From positions 34,517 through 60,406 of the forward strand of contig DIPO01000070.1 of the NCBI GenBank assembly GCA_002427045.1: a stretch of 25,890 bases of DNA, written 5' to 3'. This DNA comes from Firmicutes bacterium UBA5486 (GTDB lineage: Bacteria > Bacillota > UBA4882 > UBA10575). The position numbers and the translations under genes are program-made. Every line of letters starts with the position of its first letter. The first letter of the stretch is position 1. Below, piece after piece: positions 1-7,394 of this stretch. The notes under the pieces are model-generated. The model was not told the DNA's origin and did not search any database. It saw only the letters and a program-made list of their open reading frames with translations.

Positions 1-30
1 AATGACAACGCAAAAAGCCCGTATCTGAGT

Positions 31-102
31 GGATTGCATAATTACCTTAATCGTGTATTTGACCACAATATATAGTATTTTTAATTGAATAATGCAATTC
101 TT
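31..102. repeat. Palindromic intergenic repeat, short copy upstream of argC
   Basis: The left end GGATTGCATAATTACCTT (31-48) and the right end TTGAATAATGCAATTCTT (85-102) are imperfect inverted repeats: 11 of the outer 13 positions pair, and 15 of 20 when extended. The core ATTGCATAAT recurs in most larger gaps of this window. The right end differs at one of 18 positions from the sequence at 4868-4885, in front of the carbamoyltransferase gene. It could be a short member of a dispersed palindromic element or an operator-like site. The sequence alone does not decide. Confidence 0.6.
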
Positions 103-130
103 TAATCTTCTAACTCGTTGCTGAACGCTC

Positions 131-149
131 ATCACTCGCGTTGAGTGAT
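131..149. other. Small perfect hairpin in the argC leader
   Basis: ATCACTC (131-137) and GAGTGAT (143-149) pair over 7 bp around a 5-nt loop. No T-run follows, so it is not a standard terminator. It lies about 40 nt before the argC start and could be an operator or an mRNA structure. I can assign no function. Confidence 0.4.
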
Positions 150-191
150 AGCCCATTAAATATCCAAGGTTATGGAGAAAGGAGAAATAAA

Positions 192-1235
192 ATGATTAAC
201 ATTGGTATTATCGGAGTTAATGGTTATGCAGGAGGTGAACTACTCAGGCTGTTAACACAGCATCCCCTAGCAGAGATCAAAGTAGTCACATCCCGCTCCC
301 AAGCTGGCCAGCCTGTTTCACAGGTTTTTCCTTCTTTCCGCGGTACTAAATGGGGAGAACTAATAATCTCCGACCTTTCCTCCCCAGCCTTGGCTGACTG
401 TGACTTGATATTTTTAGCAGTTCCCCATGGAGCAGCTGCTGAATTGGCTTTTGAGTTTTTGGAAAAAGGAATTAAGGTTATTGATCTTGGTGCTGACTTT
501 CGGTTAAAAGACACAGATATTTACGAGGAATGGTATAAACTTAAACATCCTCACCCTACATTATTACAAGAAGCGGTTTATGGCTTACCTGAATTAAAAA
601 GAAAAGAGATTAAAAATGCCCGTTTAGTAGGGAACCCAGGATGTTATCCCACCAGTATTTTACTTGGCATTGCTCCGCTTTTGAAAGCAGGAATCTTTGG
701 CAATCAACTGATCATCGCCGATTCAAAATCAGGAGTCTCAGGCGCAGGACGCTCCATAAGAAATGATCTACATTTTCCTGAAATGGAAGGAGATTTTCGG
801 GCCTATGGTTTAATAACACATCGGCATACGCCTGAAATTGAACAAGAAGCTTCCTTACTGGCAGGGAAAGAAATTAAACTCTCTTTTACCCCTCATCTGG
901 TACCGGTAATACGCGGCATCTTTTCTACAATATACCTTTCTGCCGGTAAAAAATGTTCTACTAAGGAATTAACCGGATTGTATCAAGAATTTTATCAAGG
1001 AGAACCTTTTGTCACTGTTCTTTCCGAACCTGATCTACCACAAATTAAAAGCGTCAGTTTTACTAACCGCTGTCAACTAAGTGTCCGATATAATTCCAGA
1101 ACCGACCAGATCCTTGTGCTCTCTGTTATTGACAATCTAGTGAAAGGTGCTGCCGGACAGGCGATACAGAATATGAATATTCTTTTTGGCCTTGAAGAAA
1201 CAATGGGCCTAAATTTTCCTGGGATCTGGCCTTGA
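192..1235 (+). CDS. argC: N-acetyl-gamma-glutamyl-phosphate reductase
   Basis: Cytosolic enzyme that reduces N-acetylglutamyl phosphate to the semialdehyde with NADPH, the third step of arginine synthesis. The 347-residue product begins with a Rossmann nucleotide-binding segment (GIIGVNGYAGGEL, residues 6-18). It has the catalytic cysteine in NPGCYPT (Cys151) and the conserved HRHTPEIEQE segment near residue 217. Length is normal for the bacterial family. The start is the ATG at 192, preceded by AAAGGAG (178-184) at good spacing. An in-frame TTG at 141 would add 17 residues but has no comparable binding site and falls within the leader hairpin. It is first in the arg cluster, 37 nt before argJ. 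Identification is secure. Confidence 0.97.
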   Translation: MINIGIIGVNGYAGGELLRLLTQHPLAEIKVVTSRSQAGQPVSQVFPSFRGTKWGELIISDLSSPALADCDLIFLAVPHGAAAELAFEFLEKGIKVIDLGADFRLKDTDIYEEWYKLKHPHPTLLQEAVYGLPELKRKEIKNARLVGNPGCYPTSILLGIAPLLKAGIFGNQLIIADSKSGVSGAGRSIRNDLHFPEMEGDFRAYGLITHRHTPEIEQEASLLAGKEIKLSFTPHLVPVIRGIFSTIYLSAGKKCSTKELTGLYQEFYQGEPFVTVLSEPDLPQIKSVSFTNRCQLSVRYNSRTDQILVLSVIDNLVKGAAGQAIQNMNILFGLEETMGLNFPGIWP

Positions 1236-1272
1236 AACTATCATAAACTATCTGACTTAGGGAGTTGAAACC

Positions 1273-2469
1273 ATGCAAAAAATAATTGGCGGTGTTACTG
1301 CCGCTAAAGGATTTAAAGCCTGGGGCAGAAATTGTGGAATTAAAAAAAGTGGTAAACCTGATCTCGCTTTAGTTTGTTCTGAGGTTCCAGCAATTGCTGC
1401 CGGCGTTTTTACTACTAATAAGGTTAAAGCTGCACCTGTTCTGCTTAGTCAACAACACCTAATCCAAGAATATGCACAAGCAATTCTAATAAATAGTGGT
1501 AATGCCAATGCCTGCACCGGAAAGGAAGGTTTTGACCATGCAGAAAAAACAGCCCAAGCTGTTGCTAAGCTTTTTAAAATCTTGCCAGAACAAGTTCTAC
1601 TGGCCTCTACAGGAGTAATTGGTATACCGCTGCCGGTAAATTTAATTCTTAACAGCTTACCTGTACTAGTAGAAGAACTTTCTGCAACTGGTGGCCATGA
1701 AGCCGCCAAGGCAATAATGACAACTGATACTTTTCCTAAAGAATGGGCAGTTGTCCGAGAAATTAATGGCCAAGAAATTAGAATTGGCGGTATGTGTAAA
1801 GGATCAGGGATGATCCAACCCAACATGGCAACTATGTTAGGGATAATTACTACTGATGCTGCTATTGAAGAAGATATCTTAAAAGATTGTTTACAACATA
1901 TTGTAAATCAAACCTTTAACCGGATTACTGTTGATGGTGATACTAGTACCAATGATACGGTGTTTCTTTTGGCAAATGGGGCCGCCGGTGGGCCAAAGAT
2001 AAAAACTGGGCCAGAACTTGAGGCTTTTATGGAAGGCCTTTACGAAGTATCTTCTCATCTAGCCCAAATGATCGTGAAAGATGGTGAAGGCGCCACTAAA
2101 TTCCTTACTATAAGGGTTAAAGGTGCACGCACGGAAGAAGAAGCAGAAATTGCAGCACGGGCAGTAGCCAATTCAAACTTAGTAAAAACCGCCTTTTTTG
2201 GTGAAGATGCCAATTGGGGCCGGATACTAGCTGCAGTAGGCTATTCCGGGATTGATTTTTCTCCGGAACAAACCGAGATCTTTCTGGGAGACCTTCCGGT
2301 ATATTCCGGAACTGGACTGGATTTTGATGAAAATAAAGCAAAAATGATTTTAAAAGCAAAGGAAATTGAAGTCATTATTGATCTTAAACAAGGAGAAGAA
2401 GATGTTACAGTCTGGACCTGTGATCTTTCCTATGAGTATGTAAAGATTAATGGATCTTACCGTACATAA
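1273..2469 (+). CDS. argJ: Glutamate N-acetyltransferase / ornithine acetyltransferase ArgJ
   Basis: ArgJ moves the acetyl group from N-acetylornithine to glutamate, releasing ornithine. Bifunctional members can also use acetyl-CoA for the first step. The protein has 398 residues and shows the autoproteolysis region GMIQPNMATML, where the family cleaves before the threonine (Thr187 here) to give two subunits with an N-terminal nucleophile. ILINSGNANACTG (residues 71-83) is a typical oxyanion/substrate segment. The start ATG follows GGGAG at normal spacing. ArgJ implies a cyclic acetyl pathway in which free ornithine is made, which bears on the substrate of the carbamoyltransferase downstream. 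Whether it is mono- or bifunctional cannot be read from the sequence. No argA or argE is in the window. Confidence 0.97.
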   Translation: MQKIIGGVTAAKGFKAWGRNCGIKKSGKPDLALVCSEVPAIAAGVFTTNKVKAAPVLLSQQHLIQEYAQAILINSGNANACTGKEGFDHAEKTAQAVAKLFKILPEQVLLASTGVIGIPLPVNLILNSLPVLVEELSATGGHEAAKAIMTTDTFPKEWAVVREINGQEIRIGGMCKGSGMIQPNMATMLGIITTDAAIEEDILKDCLQHIVNQTFNRITVDGDTSTNDTVFLLANGAAGGPKIKTGPELEAFMEGLYEVSSHLAQMIVKDGEGATKFLTIRVKGARTEEEAEIAARAVANSNLVKTAFFGEDANWGRILAAVGYSGIDFSPEQTEIFLGDLPVYSGTGLDFDENKAKMILKAKEIEVIIDLKQGEEDVTVWTCDLSYEYVKINGSYRT

Positions 2470-2471
2470 GT

Positions 2472-2494
2472 GAGAAAATTGCATAATGCTTCTC
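2472..2494. repeat. ATTGCATAAT-core repeat fragment in the argJ-argB gap
   Basis: GAGAAAATTGCATAAT (2472-2487) shares its first 16 positions with the left end of the repeat copy at 2591, differing at one base. GAGAA (2472-2476) and TTCTC (2490-2494) can pair at its edges. The fragment starts just after the argJ stop. The stretch between here and 2590 also holds a small AGCTT/AAGCT hairpin (2533-2546) and no gene that I can see. Confidence 0.45.
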
Positions 2495-2590
2495 CTAATT
2501 CGTCACGGTCGCTTGTCACTCGTATTGAATGCAGCTTATGCAAGCTATTTCGATATTTTATTTAATTAATTTCTAAAGGCATTGTTACCT

Positions 2591-2626
2591 GAGAAAATTG
2601 TATAATTACCTATCTCACATTTCGCA
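2591..2626. repeat. Half copy of the palindromic repeat, in front of argB
   Basis: This 36-nt stretch holds GAGAAAATTGTATAATTACC (2591-2610) followed by TCTCACATTTCGCA (2613-2626). It matches the reverse complement of the repeat arm around 12530-12564 at 30 of 36 positions by eye, and TCTCACATTTCGC recurs near the right window edge (25839-25851). Only one arm of the element is present. It ends a few bases before the argB ribosome binding site, so it lies inside the presumed arg transcript. Confidence 0.65.
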
Positions 2627-2644
2627 TTGTAAAGGAATGATAAA

Positions 2645-3508
2645 ATGAATTTTACTAACCAGGCTCAAGTTTTAATTGAAGCCATCCCCTATATCCGCTC
2701 CTTTTATGGTAAGACTTTTGTCATTAAATATGGGGGAAATGCAATGGTTAATACTGATTTAAAAAAAGCAGTAATCCTTGATATCATTCTCCTTAAATAC
2801 TTAGGATTAAACCCTGTAATCGTACATGGCGGTGGCCCGGAGATCTCCAGCTCATTAAAGCTGATTGGTAAAGAAAGCCTCTTCCATAATGGACAGCGCG
2901 TAACTGATGGGGAAACCATGGAGATCGTTAATATGGTCTTAGCCGGAAAAATTAATAAAGGAATAGTCGCCTTAATTAATCAGTTCGGGGGGAAAGCTAT
3001 TGGCCTTTCAGGCCAGGATGGAAATTTATTGATTGCCAGAAAGAAAATCCTCCCGGGGGAAGAGTTAGATTTAGGTTTTGTTGGTAAAATTGAAGCAATA
3101 AATCCAGATCTAATTCATCTTTTGCTAAAAAATAACTATATTCCTGTCATTGCCCCGGTTGGTATGGGTAATGATGGAAATATTTATAATATTAATGCTG
3201 ATACTGTTGCCGGGGAATTAGCAGCTGCTCTCCAAGCAGAAAAACTTATTCTGCTAACTGATGTTGAAGGCATTTGCTCTGATCCAACCGATAATTCCAG
3301 TTTAATTTCAGCTTTAAAAGTTGAAACCGCAAACAACATGATCGCTTCTGGACAGATTGATGGTGGGATGATCCCTAAAGTAGAAGCCTGCATTCATGCT
3401 CTCCAGCATGGAGTTAAAAGAACCCACATTATCGATGGCAGACAATTACACTCATTGTTATTAGAGATTTTAACGGATAAAGGTATTGGTACCATGGTAA
3501 TTGATTAA
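2645..3508 (+). CDS. argB: Acetylglutamate kinase
   Basis: Phosphorylates N-acetylglutamate with ATP, usually the controlled step of the pathway. It is an amino-acid-kinase fold protein of 287 residues. VIKYGGNAM (26-34, Lys28) is the phosphate-binding lysine region and HGGGPEI (61-67) the substrate glycine loop. GLSGQDGNL, NINADTVAGELA and LTDVEGI follow as conserved blocks. The extra N-terminal helix before the kinase core (about residues 1-24) is the type found in arginine-inhibited hexameric kinases and absent from the shorter E. coli enzyme, so feedback inhibition by arginine is likely (inference). AAAGGA precedes the ATG. The end is 42 nt before argD, whose binding site lies in between. 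Confidence 0.97.
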   Translation: MNFTNQAQVLIEAIPYIRSFYGKTFVIKYGGNAMVNTDLKKAVILDIILLKYLGLNPVIVHGGGPEISSSLKLIGKESLFHNGQRVTDGETMEIVNMVLAGKINKGIVALINQFGGKAIGLSGQDGNLLIARKKILPGEELDLGFVGKIEAINPDLIHLLLKNNYIPVIAPVGMGNDGNIYNINADTVAGELAAALQAEKLILLTDVEGICSDPTDNSSLISALKVETANNMIASGQIDGGMIPKVEACIHALQHGVKRTHIIDGRQLHSLLLEILTDKGIGTMVID

Positions 3509-3550
3509 ACCTAATTCCATGGAAAAATGATTTTAAGGAGGTATGTAAAG

Positions 3551-4747
3551 ATGGCGATGGATAAGCTTTTATCCAGAGCAGAAAAAGTATTAATACAGAA
3601 TGTGGGACGTTTTCCTGTGGTTTTTACCCGAGCCACCGGTTCCCGGGTTTATGATGTTAATAATAAAGAATATATTGATTTTTTATCCGGTATTGCCGTA
3701 CAGGCGGTTGGCCATTCTCACCCACGGATAACTGCCGCTTTACAGAAACAAGCAGAAAAAATAATTCATGTCTCCAACTATTTCTATCTTGAAGAACAAA
3801 TTGAACTAGCTGAAAAACTAACTTCGCTCTCCGGTCTTGACCAGGTGTTCTTCTGTAATAGCGGTGCAGAAGCCAATGAAGCAGCCATTAAACTGGCTCG
3901 GAAATATGGGCAGAAATATTTAGGCGGAAAATACGAAATTATTAGTGCCTATAATTCTTTTCACGGCCGGACCTTTGGTGCTTTAGCTGCAACCGGGCAG
4001 CCTAAATATCAAGCGAGCTTTCGTCCCTTACCTGCAGGATTCCGCTATGCGAAGTTTAATGATCTTAAGTCTTGGGAAACAGCGATTTCTGAACAAACCT
4101 GTGCGGTGCTTCTCGAATTGGTACAGGGAGAAGGCGGTGTAAATCCTATTTCTCCTGATTTTCTCCACGGTTTAGCAGAGATTTGCCGGCAAAAAGGAAT
4201 ACTTCTAATCTTTGATGAGGTCCAAACCGGACTGGGGAGAACCGGAAAGTACTTTGCCTGGCAACACCTAGGAATTAAACCTGATATTATTACCTGTGCA
4301 AAAGCCCTAGGTGAAGGTGTTCCCATTGGTGCTTTATTAGCTAGTGACAAGGTAGCCTCCGCTTTTCAACCGGGAGACCATAGTACAACTATTGGGGGTG
4401 GTGGCTTAGCTTTTGCTGTAGGAGTAGAAGTTCTACGGATTATGGAGGAAGAGAACCTCCCGGAAAGGGCTGCCAAACTTGGAGCTGAACTCATCTCCTC
4501 CTTTCAGGGCTGGCAGAAAGAAATCCCTATCATTAAAGAGATTCGGGGTTGGGGGCTCTTATTGGCTTTGGAATTATCTGTACCCGCCATGCCAATCGTG
4601 GATAAATGCTTTAGCCGTGGTTTGCTGATTAATGCCGTGACTCCAAATGCAATTAGACTGCTTCCTGCCCTTAATATTAGCCGGAAAGATTTAGATGAAG
4701 GACTCGCCATCCTCCACCAAACCTTGAGCGAAGCAGAAAATCAATAA
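3551..4747 (+). CDS. argD: Acetylornithine aminotransferase
   Basis: PLP-dependent class III aminotransferase converting N-acetylglutamate semialdehyde to N-acetylornithine with glutamate. The 398-residue protein shows NSGAEANEAAIKLAR, the SFHGRT segment, FDEVQTGLGRTG with the PLP-ring aspartate (Asp222), and the Schiff-base lysine in CAKALGEG (Lys251). Two conserved blocks deviate: the usual EPxQGEGG reads ELVQGEGG, and the usual STFGGNPLA reads STTIGGGGLA. The start is ATG 3551, nine bases after a perfect AAGGAGG (3535-3541). An upstream in-frame ATG at 3527 would place that binding site inside the gene and is rejected. A role in lysine synthesis as succinyldiaminopimelate aminotransferase is possible for this family, but context favours arginine. 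Confidence 0.95.
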   Translation: MAMDKLLSRAEKVLIQNVGRFPVVFTRATGSRVYDVNNKEYIDFLSGIAVQAVGHSHPRITAALQKQAEKIIHVSNYFYLEEQIELAEKLTSLSGLDQVFFCNSGAEANEAAIKLARKYGQKYLGGKYEIISAYNSFHGRTFGALAATGQPKYQASFRPLPAGFRYAKFNDLKSWETAISEQTCAVLLELVQGEGGVNPISPDFLHGLAEICRQKGILLIFDEVQTGLGRTGKYFAWQHLGIKPDIITCAKALGEGVPIGALLASDKVASAFQPGDHSTTIGGGGLAFAVGVEVLRIMEEENLPERAAKLGAELISSFQGWQKEIPIIKEIRGWGLLLALELSVPAMPIVDKCFSRGLLINAVTPNAIRLLPALNISRKDLDEGLAILHQTLSEAENQ

Positions 4748-4800
4748 ATTAAATTTTAAATGAATAGGATTTTACTTTTGAGAGCAAAGTGATTACAAAT

Positions 4801-4885
4801 AAAGAAATTGCATAATTTCTTTCTAGACTGCTAGCTGTATCTCATATATGGTAAAAACCAAACTTTTTTGAATAATACAATTCTT
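4801..4885. repeat. Palindromic intergenic repeat, short copy in front of the carbamoyltransferase gene
   Basis: The left end (4801-4822) is itself a perfect 9-bp palindrome, AAAGAAATT and AATTTCTTT around GCAT. The right end TTGAATAATACAATTCTT (4868-4885) is nearly identical to 85-102 upstream of argC (17 of 18). The two ends are related to each other as inverted repeats through the ATTGYATTATT core. The gap between argD and the next gene (163 nt) contains no open frame I would defend. Confidence 0.6.
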
Positions 4886-4910
4886 AAAATTAAAAGAAAG
4901 GGTGATTTAA

Positions 4911-5867
4911 ATGCATTTTATTAATCTCAAAGGCTTTAGTAAAGAAGAACTGGAACTAATTCTCGACCGTGCGTTAACTGTAAAACAAAACCAGGCAAAA
5001 TTTAGTTCAGCCCTACTTGGTAAGAAAATGTATATGCTCTTTGAAAAGACTTCTACCAGAACGGCACTCTCTTTTGGCCTTGGTATGTATGAACTGGGCG
5101 GAACTTATTTCTTGCAAAACTGGGAAGATAGCAATTTTTCCATTGGCGAAATCCAGGATGAGGTTAGATACGTTGGCCGAAATGTAGATATAATCATGGC
5201 CCGCTTAAAATTAAATGAGAGTATAAACTTAATGGCTAAGTATTCAACAGTCCCTGTAATCAATGGTTGCTGTAACCGGTATCATCCTTGTCAGGCAATG
5301 GGCGATTTATTAACAATTAAGGAAACCTTTGGCCATTATAATGTAAAACTATTATACATCGGAGTTTTAAATAATGTTTTCAACTCCTTAGCCGCTTCCC
5401 TTCCGAAACTAGGGGGAGAATTGATTGCCATTACCCCGCTTATTAATCAGCCGTCTTTAGATCAAGAGCTTCTTGAGGCCGCTAATAACAATGGGCGTTT
5501 CACAGCAGTTGACTGTGAACACCTAACGGAGAAAGCCTTAAAAGAAATTGTTAGTGAGGTAGATATTGTTTATACCGATACTTGGGTTGATATGGAGTTT
5601 TTTAATAATCAGCATTTTTCCGAAGCCAAGCAACAACGCATTAACAAAATGCTTCCCTTTCAATTAAATAATGAACTTTTAGCCGGAACCAAAGCAAAAG
5701 TAATGCATGATATGCCCATTCATCCAGGTTATGAGATTACTCGTGAGATTGTCGAAAACCATATTGATTTCATTCTTCAACAGGCCGAGAACAGAAGACA
5801 CGCCGAAAAAGCCATCTTACTTACACTTTTGGAAGATGAGAAAGTTAGAGCATTATTTGGAGAGTGA
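4911..5867 (+). CDS. Divergent ornithine carbamoyltransferase-like protein
   Basis: Member of the aspartate/ornithine carbamoyltransferase superfamily, in the place of argF in the cluster, so most likely it makes citrulline from ornithine and carbamoyl phosphate. Recognisable blocks in its 318 residues are the phosphate loop EKTSTRT (45-51), HPCQAMGDLLT (125-135), NNVFNSL (154-160), YTDTW (221-225) and the C-terminal QAENRRHAEKAILL (291-304). Key positions differ from textbook OTCases. The ornithine-binding SMGxE after TDxW reads DMEFF (227-231). The HCLP motif reads HDMP (266-269), putting aspartate where the conserved cysteine normally is. The 80s loop lacks the usual KGES pattern. Substrate is therefore an inference from context: ArgJ upstream argues for free ornithine over an acetylated or succinylated form. 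The binding site is AAAGGGTG before the ATG. I left the symbol blank because of the altered substrate motifs. Confidence 0.85.
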   Translation: MHFINLKGFSKEELELILDRALTVKQNQAKFSSALLGKKMYMLFEKTSTRTALSFGLGMYELGGTYFLQNWEDSNFSIGEIQDEVRYVGRNVDIIMARLKLNESINLMAKYSTVPVINGCCNRYHPCQAMGDLLTIKETFGHYNVKLLYIGVLNNVFNSLAASLPKLGGELIAITPLINQPSLDQELLEAANNNGRFTAVDCEHLTEKALKEIVSEVDIVYTDTWVDMEFFNNQHFSEAKQQRINKMLPFQLNNELLAGTKAKVMHDMPIHPGYEITREIVENHIDFILQQAENRRHAEKAILLTLLEDEKVRALFGE

Positions 5868-5895
5868 TAAGATGAGGCGGTGCATGTGAAGCTTT

Positions 5896-5946
5896 AATTT
5901 TCATCCTTTCGCTTACCCCAGCTTGCTGGGGTGGGCGACTACCTAG
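5896..5946. repeat. Direct repeat, left unit, flanking the argG leader hairpin
   Basis: Begins AATTTTCATCCTTTC (5896-5910) and ends GCGACTACCTAG (5935-5946). The partner unit is 6113-6168, beginning AATTTTCATCATTTC and ending GCGACTACTATCTAG. Middles are only loosely similar. The end of this unit, GACTACCTAGAAAATAC, recurs at 25799-25815. Confidence 0.55.
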
Positions 5947-5973
5947 AAAATACTCTCGTTATTCTATTCCCAG

Positions 5974-6095
5974 CTGGTCAGAATGTTGTTTCGCAAGTGA
6001 TATTGGATTCTTCATTAGCATTCTTGGTGAAGTCGAAGCTGAACCTTAGAATGCCTGAAGAAATTCACCTGAACCAAGAAACAACTTCTGACCAG
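5974..6095. repeat. Long imperfect inverted repeat (122-nt hairpin) before argG
   Basis: The outer arms are CTGGTCAGAATGTTGTTTC (5974-5992) and GAAACAACTTCTGACCAG (6078-6095), which pair over 18 bp with one bulged base. The inner arms are 6006-6027 and 6044-6066, which pair through TTCTTCA/TGAAG and GCATTCT/AGAATGC with small bulges. The loop is 6028-6043. The right outer arm with its upstream bases (CCAAGAAACAACTTCT, 6074-6089) recurs at 25780-25795. Confidence 0.7.
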
Positions 6096-6112
6096 GCGAA
6101 GATTATAACTCA

Positions 6113-6168
6113 AATTTTCATCATTTCATGTACACAGGCGGTAGCCAGCGTGAGCGACTACTATCTAG
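6113..6168. repeat. Direct repeat, right unit, flanking the argG leader hairpin
   Basis: Partner of 5896-5946. It begins AATTTTCATCATTTC (6113-6127) and ends GCGACTACTATCTAG (6154-6168), a dozen bases before the argG ribosome binding site. Confidence 0.5.
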
Positions 6169-6194
6169 CAAACAATATAAGGAGGTTTAGATTA

Positions 6195-7394
6195 ATGAAA
6201 GTATCTAAAGTTGTTTTAGCTTATTCAGGAGGACTTGATACCTCAATTATCATTCCCTGGTTAAAAGAGAAGTATGGTTGTGAAGTAATTGCTTATGCCG
6301 CCGATGTTGGGCAGGGGGAAGAACTTGAACCTTTACATGAAAAAGCAATTAAAACCGGGGCTAGTAAGATCTATATTGAAGATCTGCGCAAAGAGTTTGT
6401 CACTGATTATATTTTCCCCATGCTAAAGTCTGGTGCGGTCTATGAAGGAAAATACTTGATGGGAACCTCAATTGCCCGTCCTCTTATTGCCAAAAAGCAG
6501 ATTGAAATTGCCGAGCGAGAAGGAGCCGAGGCCGTAGTACATGGATGTACCGGAAAAGGGAATGATCAAGTCCGTTTTGAACTGACCTTTCGGGCACTTA
6601 ATCCTAAAATTAAAATAATTGCTCCCTGGCGTGAATGGTCAATCCGCTCCCGGCAAGAAGAGATTGATTATGCCCTAGAACATGGGATCGATATTCCAGT
6701 CACTAAAGAAAAACCCTATTCCATGGATCGAAACCTATGGCATATAAGTTATGAAGGAGGAATCTTAGAAGATCCTTGGCAAGCACCGGATGAAAAGATG
6801 TTTATGTTAACCGTTGCTCCCGAAAAAGCTCCGGATACTCCTGAATATATAGAGCTTGGGTTTGAGCAGGGTATTCCCATCACCATCAATGGCCAATCCT
6901 ATGACCCAGTCGCATTGATTGAACACTTAAATATACTAGGTGGCAAACACGGCATCGGCCGAACTGATATTGTAGAAAACCGCTTGGTAGGTATGAAATC
7001 TCGTGGTGTATATGAGACTCCCGGTGGAACCATTTTATATACCGCCCATAAAGAACTAGAATACCTGACTTTAGAACGGGAAACTATGCATTACAAAGAA
7101 TTAATCAGTAGTAAATATGCAGAATTAGTCTACTATGGCCTCTGGTTCTCTCCTCTTAAAAAGGCTCTGGATGCCTTTATTGATGAAACGCAAAAACAGG
7201 TCACAGGTACTATAAAATTAAAACTCTGGAAAGGCCATTGCATCCCAATCGGTCGAAAATCCCCCTTCAGCCTTTACCAGGAAGACTTAGCCACTTTTGA
7301 AGCAGATGAAGTCTATAATCAAAAAGATGCTGAAGGCTTTATTAAGCTATTTGGCCTCCCCCAGCAAATCTGGAATAAGGTGAATAAGCCATGA
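6195..7394 (+). CDS. argG: Argininosuccinate synthase
   Basis: Joins citrulline and aspartate with ATP to give argininosuccinate. The 399-residue protein starts MKVSKVVLAYSGGLDTS, carrying the PP-loop ATP pyrophosphatase motif at residues 11-17. GTSIARPLIAKKQ, HGCTGKGNDQVRFE and the SMDRNLWHIS block follow, all characteristic of ArgG. The open frame extends 88 codons further up to 5931, but that extension has no family similarity and translates the hairpin and direct-repeat DNA. ATG 6195 follows AAGGAGG (6179-6185) and gives the normal family length, so it is the start. The stop overlaps the argH start by four bases (ATGA), indicating translational coupling. Confidence 0.97.
   Translation: MKVSKVVLAYSGGLDTSIIIPWLKEKYGCEVIAYAADVGQGEELEPLHEKAIKTGASKIYIEDLRKEFVTDYIFPMLKSGAVYEGKYLMGTSIARPLIAKKQIEIAEREGAEAVVHGCTGKGNDQVRFELTFRALNPKIKIIAPWREWSIRSRQEEIDYALEHGIDIPVTKEKPYSMDRNLWHISYEGGILEDPWQAPDEKMFMLTVAPEKAPDTPEYIELGFEQGIPITINGQSYDPVALIEHLNILGGKHGIGRTDIVENRLVGMKSRGVYETPGGTILYTAHKELEYLTLERETMHYKELISSKYAELVYYGLWFSPLKKALDAFIDETQKQVTGTIKLKLWKGHCIPIGRKSPFSLYQEDLATFEADEVYNQKDAEGFIKLFGLPQQIWNKVNKP

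Larger units (their letters stand above)
5868..6194. other. Structured 327-nt gap between the carbamoyltransferase gene and argG
   Basis: No gene is supported here, although the frame upstream of argG is open from 5931. The gap contains a CCCCAGC/GCTGGGG hairpin (5917-5932) without a T-run and a long imperfect hairpin (5974-6095). Two related segments in direct orientation (5896-5946 and 6113-6168) flank that hairpin. Each segment starts with AATTTTCATC and ends with GCGACTAC followed by a CTAG-containing tail. I see no T-box sequence, no known riboswitch core and no clear promoter. It may be a mobile palindromic element or an mRNA leader structure inside the arg transcript. Confidence 0.55.

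Noticed and set aside
5917..5932. Terminator after the carbamoyltransferase gene (CCCCAGC/GCTGGGG hairpin)
   Set aside because: The stem is good but is followed by G-rich sequence without a T-run, so it is not called an intrinsic terminator.
5931..6194. An 88-codon in-frame N-terminal extension of argG
   Set aside because: It translates the hairpin and direct-repeat DNA, has no ArgG similarity, and a strong AAGGAGG precedes ATG 6195, which gives the normal family length.
5868..6194. T-box or riboswitch before argG
   Set aside because: No T-box core sequence, no terminator with a T-run and no known aptamer consensus could be found. The main structure is one long hairpin between direct repeats.
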